This document shows positions 13,179 to 18,538 of a DNA stretch of 18,538 nucleotides, piece by piece. Both the position numbers and the translations under genes were made by a program. Each line of letters starts with the position of its first letter. Position 1 is the stretch's first letter. Location: NCBI GenBank assembly GCA_001821475.1, contig MHMF01000006.1:1-18538 (forward strand), written 5' to 3'. The notes beneath the pieces were generated by a model. The model did not search any database and had not been told where the DNA came from. It saw nothing but the letters and a program-made list of their open reading frames with translations. This DNA is from Candidatus Nealsonbacteria bacterium RIFCSPLOWO2_01_FULL_38_120 (lineage in GTDB: Bacteria > Patescibacteriota > Minisyncoccia > Minisyncoccales > GWA2-38-27).

Positions 13179-15171
13179 TAGATGGACTGGCAAAATACCA
13201 ATTTAGGACTTCTTTGGCGACAGGGAGGGCGGCGGCTTGGACTCCAGGCACATTTTCAATCATAACGGTAAGCACGATTTGCGGATTGTCGTAAGGCGCG
13301 AAAACAGTTACCCAATTATGATAATGATTGGGCAGAGATGTTTCAGCTGTGCCGGTTTTCGCAGCAACTTCAATCGGAAGATCCCTTAATATAACGGATG
13401 AAGCATGCTGAGCTCCTTCGCCCGTCACCGCGTCTCTCATCCCCTCTCGCACAATTTCAATATTTTTCTGGCTGAAAAAATTTTTTCGTATGATTTCCGA
13501 TTCTATTTCTTTTACCACTTTTTTTTCACTGTCAATTATTTCTTTCACCACCAATGGCTTGTATAAAGTTCCTTTATTGGCTATCGCGACAAAAGCTGTG
13601 GCAACTTGAAGCGGGGTTATGGAAAAATTTCCTTGCCCAATTGAAAGGTTGTATGTGTCTCCGTCCCACCAGCTTTCTTTCTTCACTTGCTTTTTCCAAT
13701 CAGGCGAAGGAATAAGCCCTGCTGATTCCCCAGGCAAATCAATGCCTGTTTTATTGCCCCAGCCGAATAATTCAAGGTATTTTTTAATTAACGAAGGGCC
13801 AAGGCCTTTTTGATCGCCATATCCGCCGCCAATGGTAAAGAAAAAAACATTGCAGGACTCGGCTATTGCCTTTCTAATGCTTGTCCATCCATGCGTATTA
13901 TTATCTTTGTATATATAGACAATTTTAGGATTATAGCGATTCGGCACGGCAATTCCGCCCCCGCAATAAATTTCTTTATTCGGAGAGATTATTTTTTCTT
14001 CCAAGGCCGCGATTGATATCAATGGTTTTATAGTTGACCCGCTTGGATAAAGCCCTTTTATTGCTCGATTAAAAAGCGGCTCTTGGGGATCTGAAAGTAG
14101 TCCTGACAACGCCTTGCTGTCAGTTCCTTTACTGAATAAATTATTATCAAAACCAGGTATATTTGCCAATGCCAGCACTCCCCCGCTATTTGGATCCAGC
14201 GCAACAGCCATTGCTTTTTTTGAACCGGTTTTTTCCAGTATTTTTTCAAGCTCTTTTATTATTTTTTTTTGCAATTCAGCGTCAAGCCATAAAACCAAAC
14301 TATCCCCGGATTTAGGCGCTGAAATTATCTGCTGGGAAATGACATTTCCGGACGCATCTCTTTCAATCCGTATTTCCCCAGAATTTCTCCTTAAAACATC
14401 TTCATAGATTTTCTCAACGCCGTCTTTGCCGGAATAATCATAAGCCGAATATGAGCCGGCATTATTTCTTAATTCTTCCGGGCTTACTTTTCCGGTATAG
14501 CCGATAATATTGGAAAACATTTTTCCATCAACGTATTCTCTTGCAAGATTTTGTTTTATTTCAATACCGGGCAGGTCTCCTATTTTTGTTTCAAGCGCAA
14601 TAAGTTTCGCGTGTTCCAAATTTTCTGAAATCAAGATAGAGCCGCTCTCCTCTTGTTCTATTTTCTCTTTTATAAATTCCGAATCTTTGCCTATAATTTC
14701 TGAAATTTTTTTAAATGTTTGTTCTTTGTCAAAATCAGATTCTGGAAGCTTGTCTTTGTTCACAACCAAATCAAAGCTGTATTTATTAAAAGCCAGTTGT
14801 TCTCCCTTACCATCATAGACAACTCCTCGAGCGGCTTGGGTTGAGCGGCTGATAAATTTGTTCTGTTCGGCCGCTAATGCGTATTTTTCGTATTCCAAGA
14901 TCTGAAATTGAAATAATTTTCCGAAAAAAACTAAAAAAACTAAAAAAATAGAAATCAAAAATCCGTAAAGAATTTTTTTGGAAAGAGGCACTTCAAATTT
15001 TTTTTCTGAAATGCCAAACTCCTCTTCCTTTTTTTTAGCAAGCCGGTCCAAAAAAACTTCTTCCGGATAAATTTCAAAAATTTTGCGGTCTTTGTTGATT
15101 GAAAACCGTTTTGAAGATGTCCCAAATGAAATTTCGTCTTTACGATTCCTCAAAAAATGGAATTTTGACAT
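13168..15171 (-). CDS. mrdA: Penicillin-binding protein 2, elongation transpeptidase
   Basis: 667-aa class B PBP that cross-links peptidoglycan during cell elongation. A short cytoplasmic N terminus precedes a membrane anchor (about 68-84), a pedestal/dimerisation domain (about 100-290) and the transpeptidase domain. The three active-site motifs are intact: S379-T-I-K382 (YPSGSTIKP), S439-C-N441 and K605-T-G607 (AAKTGTAET). The N-terminal cytoplasmic part of about 65 residues is longer than usual. It overlaps the end of mreD by 32 nt, consistent with a mreC-mreD-mrdA operon; rodA, the usual glycosyltransferase partner, is not in this window. Confidence 0.96.
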   Translation of the reverse strand: MSKFHFLRNRKDEISFGTSSKRFSINKDRKIFEIYPEEVFLDRLAKKKEEEFGISEKKFEVPLSKKILYGFLISIFLVFLVFFGKLFQFQILEYEKYALAAEQNKFISRSTQAARGVVYDGKGEQLAFNKYSFDLVVNKDKLPESDFDKEQTFKKISEIIGKDSEFIKEKIEQEESGSILISENLEHAKLIALETKIGDLPGIEIKQNLAREYVDGKMFSNIIGYTGKVSPEELRNNAGSYSAYDYSGKDGVEKIYEDVLRRNSGEIRIERDASGNVISQQIISAPKSGDSLVLWLDAELQKKIIKELEKILEKTGSKKAMAVALDPNSGGVLALANIPGFDNNLFSKGTDSKALSGLLSDPQEPLFNRAIKGLYPSGSTIKPLISIAALEEKIISPNKEIYCGGGIAVPNRYNPKIVYIYKDNNTHGWTSIRKAIAESCNVFFFTIGGGYGDQKGLGPSLIKKYLELFGWGNKTGIDLPGESAGLIPSPDWKKQVKKESWWDGDTYNLSIGQGNFSITPLQVATAFVAIANKGTLYKPLVVKEIIDSEKKVVKEIESEIIRKNFFSQKNIEIVREGMRDAVTGEGAQHASSVILRDLPIEVAAKTGTAETSLPNHYHNWVTVFAPYDNPQIVLTVMIENVPGVQAAALPVAKEVLNWYFASPSIDK

Positions 15172-15448
15172 ATCTTTTCAGTAAAAATTTGATTAAGGCG
15201 GAAACAATGATTAAAGTGGCGAAGTTGGCGCCGATAAATCCAGTCGAAAATATGTCCAAAAATAAACCGGCCATACCCGCTACATAAAATCCTCTGGAAT
15301 TTTCTTTTCTCTCAAAAATATTCCAAAGAATAACAGCAAACGCAACGAAATTCAACGTTCTTCCAAAAACAGCGAAATGAACCAAAAAACTGGTTTGGAA
15401 CAATGTCAAGAAATAGAAAAAAATCGTTATTAAAATAAATTTAATCAT
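15140..15448 (-). CDS. mreD: Rod-shape-determining protein MreD (short form)
   Basis: 102-aa membrane protein with about four hydrophobic segments, which links the elongasome in the membrane. The start MIKFILITI is chosen: a longer frame starting at 15487 would read through the palindrome (15465-15523), while a GGGAG word lies 11 nt before this ATG. It is much shorter than the ~160 aa of E. coli MreD, as expected of compact MreD proteins in small genomes. Assignment rests on position between mreC and mrdA plus hydropathy (FLTLFQTSF near the N terminus; GLFLDIFSTGFIG in the middle). Confidence 0.8.
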   Translation of the reverse strand: MIKFILITIFFYFLTLFQTSFLVHFAVFGRTLNFVAFAVILWNIFERKENSRGFYVAGMAGLFLDIFSTGFIGANFATLIIVSALIKFLLKRYVKIPFFEES

Positions 15449-15464
15449 TAGTATTAATGCTCCC

Positions 15465-15523
15465 GTGTGCCTATCTGGTAGGCACATAATTTAGTTATGT
15501 ATGTGCCTACCAGATAGGCACAC
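15465..15523. repeat. 24-bp palindrome with nested hairpins between mreC and mreD
   Basis: Arms 15465-15488 and 15500-15523 are perfectly complementary around an 11-nt loop. Each arm itself contains a GTGCCTA/TAGGCAC hairpin, so the region may fold either as one long stem or as two small hairpins. It fills the 78-nt gap between the mreC stop and mreD start and could weaken transcription into mreD or mark an RNA cleavage site. Confidence 0.85.
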
Positions 15524-15526
15524 ACT

Positions 15527-16333
15527 CTATTTTAGTGATTTGATTACAAAAATATTGTCAGCGCTTGATATGTTAAAAAATAATTCAACTTTTGCCTGCT
15601 GGAAAGGGTCCACATCGCTTTTTCTCACCTCTTTTATTTTTCCTATTATCAAGCCCTTCGGTAAAAATCCGCCAAGGCCGGAAGTTATTATTGTTTCGCC
15701 AGTCGAAATTTCAGTTCCTCTTGGAATTAAGTCGTATAAGGCATAGGAATAGCTCCCCTGCCCCCTTATAATTCCAGTCACATCATTATCGGGCGAAGAA
15801 ATTTTGGCGTCAAAAACGCTTTTATGATTGGAAACAAGCATTACTTCTGAAAAATTATCATAAACCTGGCTTATTTTTCCTATTAAAACATTTTGTCCAG
15901 TGATTATAGGCATATCCTTTGAAATGCCGCTTAATAAGCCTTTGTCTATTAAAATAAATCCAGCCGAAACGTCTTTGTTTATTATTTGAGAAATTTCTAA
16001 ATTAAAATTCTCCTGCAATTCGATTCCAAGCGCCTGCCGCAATGTTTCATTTTCTTTTTTTATTTCCTGCAAAGCGGAAATTTTAAAAATCAAATTTTGA
16101 TTTTCATTTTCCAGCCGCTCTTTTTCTTGTTTCAAATTTTTAGTATTAAAAAACGACCATAAAAAATCAGAAGCTCTATCCCCTGCCCGCCAAAGCGGCT
16201 TTTGTATCGGACTGGAAATAAAATAAAAAAACTCCCTGATTTGTTTCTGGACAAAATTAGAAAACGTGATTATTAAAATCGCCAAAATAACAAAGATTAT
16301 TTTATTTCTGTTTTTGTGTTTAGTGTTCAGCAT
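15527..16333 (-). CDS. mreC: Rod-shape-determining protein MreC
   Basis: 268-aa bitopic protein of the elongasome. N-terminal membrane segment at about 12-27, a charged coiled coil at about 64-100 (NLKQEKERLENENQNL) and a beta-rich outer domain that includes VSAGFILIDKG, GIIRGQG and TSGLGGFLPKGLIIGKI, the typical MreC signature. It scaffolds PBP2 and links to MreD, whose genes follow in order. Its 5' leader region contains one copy of the ~228-nt repeat. mreB is not in the window. Confidence 0.95.
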   Translation of the reverse strand: MLNTKHKNRNKIIFVILAILIITFSNFVQKQIREFFYFISSPIQKPLWRAGDRASDFLWSFFNTKNLKQEKERLENENQNLIFKISALQEIKKENETLRQALGIELQENFNLEISQIINKDVSAGFILIDKGLLSGISKDMPIITGQNVLIGKISQVYDNFSEVMLVSNHKSVFDAKISSPDNDVTGIIRGQGSYSYALYDLIPRGTEISTGETIITSGLGGFLPKGLIIGKIKEVRKSDVDPFQQAKVELFFNISSADNIFVIKSLK

Positions 16334-16381
16334 AATGATTAAATATAAAAAGATAGTTCATTTTAATCTTTTTTTCAAAAA

Positions 16382-16610
16382 ATAGAAATCCTTGGGCTAC
16401 GCTCAAGGCGCGCAAGCGCCTTCCAAAATTTTACGAGATTATATGTTTTTGCTTCACAAAAACTTCGTAAAATTTTGGGATTTATAATCACAAATGAGGG
16501 AGAAATACAAAAACTTGTTAGTGATTATATTCTATATATAATATTTCCCTCCGCTCCGATATTCATCGGAGCTACGGGCTTGCGATTTCGGCGCAAGGAA
16601 GTATAAAAAA
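16382..16610. repeat. ~228-nt structured repeat, copy 1
   Basis: Nearly the same as 17914-18140 in the same orientation. Positions 16414-16540 are identical to copy 2 over 127 nt. On the plus strand the order is: a CTTGGG/CTCAAG hairpin with a G-U pair; AAGGCGC-GCAA-GCGCCTT; a long stem CCAAAATTTTACGA (16423-16436) with TCGTAAAATTTTGG (16465-16478) holding an inner GTTTTTG/CAAAAAC stem; ATAATCAC pairing GTGATTAT and GAGGGA able to pair with TCCCTC, a possible pseudoknot; GCTCCGAT/ATCGGAGC; and CTTGCG/CGCAAG. It sits 48 nt upstream of mreC. Mobile element, leader RNA or ncRNA are all possible. Confidence 0.85.
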
Positions 16611-16820
16611 GCCTTCTCTCTATTGTTTCTTATGGAAATCGAAAGTTGTATTTTGGACGCATATACTCGTTTAACTAACTACTTCGTTTATCCCAGAATC
16701 CTATACATTCCGTTAGAAGCCCGATCCGCTCCGTTTAGAAAAAATTTTCCAACAGGACCCGTTCGCATGTTCGGCAAATATTTTTAGCGCTTGGCTTCTG
16801 ATAGGGTCAACAACTGAAAC
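16611..16820. other. Unassigned 210-nt stretch
   Basis: No gene or named RNA is supported. On the plus strand a word GCCCGATCCGCTCCG resembles the 3' half of a tRNA (T-arm to acceptor), but the T-loop is not canonical and no matching 5' half is found. A plus-strand transcript here would end at the terminator 16821-16857, so a small RNA cannot be excluded. Confidence 0.35.
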
Positions 16821-16857
16821 AAACAGGGATAGTCCAATCTTTGGACTATCCCTGTTT
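16821..16857. terminator. Strong terminator after rplJ-rplL
   Basis: A 17-bp perfect stem, AAACAGGGATAGTCCAA (16821-16837) with its complement (16841-16857), TCT loop. On the minus strand it lies 20 nt past the rplL stop and ends the ribosomal-protein transcript (TTTGTTT follows). On the plus strand the tail TTTTTAATTTTT is stronger, so it may also end a transcript from the left. Confidence 0.88.
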
Positions 16858-16877
16858 TTAATTTTTACCGCTCTCTC

Positions 16878-17303
16878 TTATTTTAATTCTATCTTTGCTC
16901 CGGCCGCTTCAAACTTTTTCTTCATATCTTCCGCTTCTTCTTTTTTGGCATTTTCTTTCACTATTTGAGGTTCTTTTGCCGCGGCGTCAACCATATCTTT
17001 CGCCTCCTTCAACCCCTTACCTATTGTATCCCTTACGACTTTTATAACCTCAATCTTTTTGTCGCCCACGCCGGTCAAAATAACATTAAAGGAACTTTTT
17101 TCTTCCTTTTCTTCTGGCGATCCTCCGCTCGAAACAGGCGCTATAGCCATAACCGGAACTGACGCGGACACGCCGAATTTTTTTTCCAAAACCTTGACTA
17201 ATTCAGCTAAATCAAGAACAGACATCTTTTCTACCACTTCAACAAGCTTTTGGAATTTCTCCGGCACTTCAATTTTTTCTTCGTTTTTTATTTCGTCAAC
17301 CAT
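16878..17303 (-). CDS. rplL: 50S ribosomal protein bL12 (L7/L12)
   Basis: 141-aa stalk protein that recruits translation GTPases. It has an N-terminal dimerisation domain (about 15-47, LVEVVEKMSVLDLAELVKVL), a flexible hinge (about 48-70; shorter on Ala and richer in Ser/Glu than in E. coli) and the conserved C-terminal domain (SFNVILTGVGDKKIEVIKVVR; GLKEAKDMV). An N-terminal extension of about 14 residues and a slightly longer C-terminal helix account for its length over the usual ~122 aa. It follows rplJ on the same strand with a 96-nt gap filled by short tandem repeats. Confidence 0.97.
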   Translation of the reverse strand: MVDEIKNEEKIEVPEKFQKLVEVVEKMSVLDLAELVKVLEKKFGVSASVPVMAIAPVSSGGSPEEKEEKSSFNVILTGVGDKKIEVIKVVRDTIGKGLKEAKDMVDAAAKEPQIVKENAKKEEAEDMKKKFEAAGAKIELK

Positions 17304-17399
17304 AGTTGTCCGCTGAATTAACGCTGATTATTACGCAGATTTTACGCTGAATTTTTCAACGTTGTTTCGGCGTTGGTATCGGCGTCATATCAGCATTTA
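17304..17399. repeat. Short imperfect tandem repeats between rplJ and rplL
   Basis: On the minus strand four units like ATTCAGCGTAAA (with ATCTGCGTAAT, AATCAGCGTTA, ATTCAGCGGAC) lie just before the rplL ATG, preceded by ACGCCGATACCAACGCCG-type words. Period about 11-12 nt. Non-coding spacer; similar spacer repeats are seen in other AT-rich genomes. Confidence 0.65.
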
Positions 17400-17915
17400 T
17401 TATTTTTTAATCTTGCTTAATATATAAACTAAACTCTTTATATTCCCCTGCAACACATTTACAAATCCAAATATTGGAGCTGAAACGGTTCCAACGACCT
17501 TTAATAAAAGATATTCTCTTGAGGGCAATTTTGCCAACTCGACTATTTCTTCTATTGTCCTTAACCTTCCCTCCAGCCAGCCGCCCAAAATTTTCAAATT
17601 TTTATTTTCAAGCGAAAATTTATAAGCGACTTTAGCAGGAGAAATCTCATCTTTAAATCCGAAAATTACCGCAACCTGTCCGGATAATCCTTTTCTGACG
17701 TCTATACCCATTTTCTTATCTTTGGCGGCTATATCCAGCAATGTCTTTTTGACAACAGACATTACGCAATCAGCCGCCTTTAACGCTTCCCGCAAAGAAA
17801 AAACATCTTTTGCTTTCAACCCCTCAATCGCAACAAAAACAACTGACTTCTGCTTATCAATTTTCTCTTTTAATTCCTCTAAAATTTTCTTTTTTTGCTC
17901 TTTTGTTTGCGGCAT
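17400..17915 (-). CDS. rplJ: 50S ribosomal protein uL10
   Basis: 171-aa protein that anchors the bL12 dimers to 23S rRNA. MPQTKEQKKKILEELKEKI opens the protein, followed by VVFVAIEGLKAKDVFSLREAL and VVKKTLLDIAAK; AKLPSREYLLLKVVGTVSAPIFGFVNVLQG is the typical C-terminal part. The start at 17915 is chosen over an upstream in-frame codon because the latter would extend into the repeat. The ~228-nt repeat copy 2 directly abuts the start codon, so the whole repeat would be the rplJ leader; autogenous control at the rplJ leader is known in other bacteria. Neither rplA nor rplK, often upstream, is seen in the window. Confidence 0.96.
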   Translation of the reverse strand: MPQTKEQKKKILEELKEKIDKQKSVVFVAIEGLKAKDVFSLREALKAADCVMSVVKKTLLDIAAKDKKMGIDVRKGLSGQVAVIFGFKDEISPAKVAYKFSLENKNLKILGGWLEGRLRTIEEIVELAKLPSREYLLLKVVGTVSAPIFGFVNVLQGNIKSLVYILSKIKK

Positions 17916-18140
17916 AGAAATCCTTGGGCTTACACCCAAGGCGCTTAAGCGCCTTCCAAAATTTTACGAGATTATATGTTTTTGCTTCACAAAAACTTCG
18001 TAAAATTTTGGGATTTATAATCACAAATGAGGGAGAAATACAAAAACTTGTTAGTGATTATATTCTATATATATTTCCCTCCGCTCCGACATTCATCGGA
18101 GCTACGAGCTTGCGTTCATAACGCAAGAAAACATAAAAAA
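17914..18140. repeat. ~228-nt structured repeat, copy 2 (rplJ leader)
   Basis: Near-identical direct copy of 16382-16610. Differences fall mainly in the loops of the terminal hairpins (GCAA in copy 1, TTAA here; ATTTCGG against TTCATAA) while the stems are kept, plus a 3-nt deletion in the TATATA tract. The last base pairs overlap the rplJ ATG, so the copy forms the complete 5' leader of rplJ on the minus strand. Confidence 0.85.
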
Positions 18141-18164
18141 ACTGCCCTCGCAGACAGCAAAAAA
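18134..18164 (-). terminator. Weak terminator after the coiled-coil gene
   Basis: On the minus strand CTGTC-TGCGAG-GGCAG (with one T-G pair) is followed by TTTTTTT. It lies about 60 nt beyond the stop of the coiled-coil gene and just before repeat copy 2. The stem is only 5 bp. Confidence 0.4.
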
Positions 18165-18218
18165 ACTATTTTGCCTCGATGGGATTTACTCCGTCAAACG
18201 GATACCCAATGTCTACGG

Positions 18219-18538
18219 CTATAAATTATTATTTACTCGCTTTAACTCCAAAATTTTTGTTCTTTTCTCCAACATTTCAAAATTCTCCAAACCAACTTTA
18301 TTCCTCAAAGAATTTTTGATTATATTTATATCGCTTTTGATAATCGTAATATTCACATTCATCTCGCCTATCATTTCGGTATGAGAATCTAATCTCTCGG
18401 AAAGGGAATTTAATTTATCAGTATGGGAATCTAATTTATCGGAATGGGAATTTAATTTATCAGTATGGGAATCTAATTTATCGGAATGGGAATCTAATCT
18501 CTCGGAAAGGGAATTTAATTTATCAGTATGGGAATCTA
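18219..18538 (-). CDS. Coiled-coil protein with tandem heptads (C-terminal part)
   Basis: The C-terminal 105 residues of a gene whose start lies beyond the right edge. It opens with eight successive exact heptads of the type L-D-S-H-T-D-K / L-N-S-L-S-E-R, then continues as a less regular coiled coil (IGEMNVNITIIKSDINIIKNSL) and a charged tail ending in KRVNNNL. Leucine or isoleucine is at every a position; d is His or Leu. At the DNA level it is a 21-nt tandem repeat. Such a rod could be a surface stalk or a structural filament; no family is recognised. Confidence 0.8.
   Translation of the reverse strand, partial: DSHTDKLNSLSERLDSHSDKLDSHTDKLNSHSDKLDSHTDKLNSLSERLDSHTEMIGEMNVNITIIKSDINIIKNSLRNKVGLENFEMLEKRTKILELKRVNNNL

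Noticed and set aside
16493..16541. Short frame MREKYKNLLV inside both repeat copies
   Set aside because: 15 codons in copy 1, extended in copy 2 only by a 3-nt deletion that removes the stop; overlaps the predicted pseudoknot, so the conservation is better explained by structure.
16688..16768. 26-codon minus-strand frame with NGADRASNG, resembling translated antisense of a tRNA 3' half
   Set aside because: Plus strand has GCCCGATCCGCTCCG like a tRNA acceptor and T-arm, but the T-loop is wrong and no 5' half lies at the expected distance. At best a decayed tRNA fragment.
18167..18215. Minus-strand frame reading DIGYPFDGVNPIEAK before a stop
   Set aside because: Only about 19 open codons without a start; probably chance or a gene fragment.
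1..18538. CRISPR array
   Set aside because: The only regular repeats (18400-18538) are 21-nt in-frame coding heptads without spacers.
1..18538. Complete tRNA or rRNA genes
   Set aside because: No intact T-loop plus matching acceptor stem and no rRNA sequence was recognised by eye; a tRNAscan-SE run would settle this.

Overview
The window is AT-rich bacterial DNA with tightly packed, mostly essential genes, short proteins, few Shine-Dalgarno sites and standard genetic code use. The gene content and style suggest a member of the Candidate Phyla Radiation (Patescibacteria), probably Parcubacteria-like: a short MreD, a Xer-type recombinase standing alone, an S41 protease, bL9 next to CTP synthase, and small secreted or membrane proteins of no known family. 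The presence of bL9 argues against the CPR lineages reported to lack it. The placement is inference; no 16S or marker phylogeny is available here.

Layout. 1-2100: a minus-strand pair, a membrane cupredoxin followed by a ferric-reductase-like flavocytochrome, probably a small copper/haem/flavin electron-transfer operon, with a 48-bp palindrome downstream. 2100-2900: a truncated integrase-like fragment, a perfect 50-bp palindrome and AT-rich repeats. 2900-6220: plus-strand S41 protease, rplI (bL9) and pyrG. 6220-6710: minus-strand rpmA (bL27) preceded by a 155-nt multi-stem element closed by a 14-bp stem. 6730-8630: plus-strand small membrane protein, a geranylgeranyl-reductase-like flavoprotein and uppS. 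8640-9030: a self-contained unit (strong promoter, two leader hairpins, a 59-aa very acidic protein, a strong terminator). 9060-10390: a tyrosine recombinase between two related 25-nt sequences, with two long hairpins upstream. 10390-13070 (minus): a small secreted protein, gltX flanked by two related hairpins, and a 155-aa unknown with unusual composition. 13168-16333 (minus): mreC-mreD-mrdA, the cell-elongation cluster. 16380-18140: rplJ-rplL (minus) bracketed by two almost identical ~228-nt structured direct repeats. 18219-18538: the C-terminal part of a minus-strand gene coding a tandem heptad coiled coil.

How the genes work together. mreC, mreD, mrdA and uppS all serve wall synthesis (elongasome scaffold, transpeptidase, lipid carrier); the flavoprotein beside uppS may modify the polyprenyl carrier. 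rplI, rpmA, rplJ, rplL and gltX serve translation, and pyrG makes CTP. The most unexplained material is between genes: long nearly loop-free palindromes, the duplicated ~228-nt element and the 155-nt element near rpmA. None of these matches an RNA family or mobile element that I can name.
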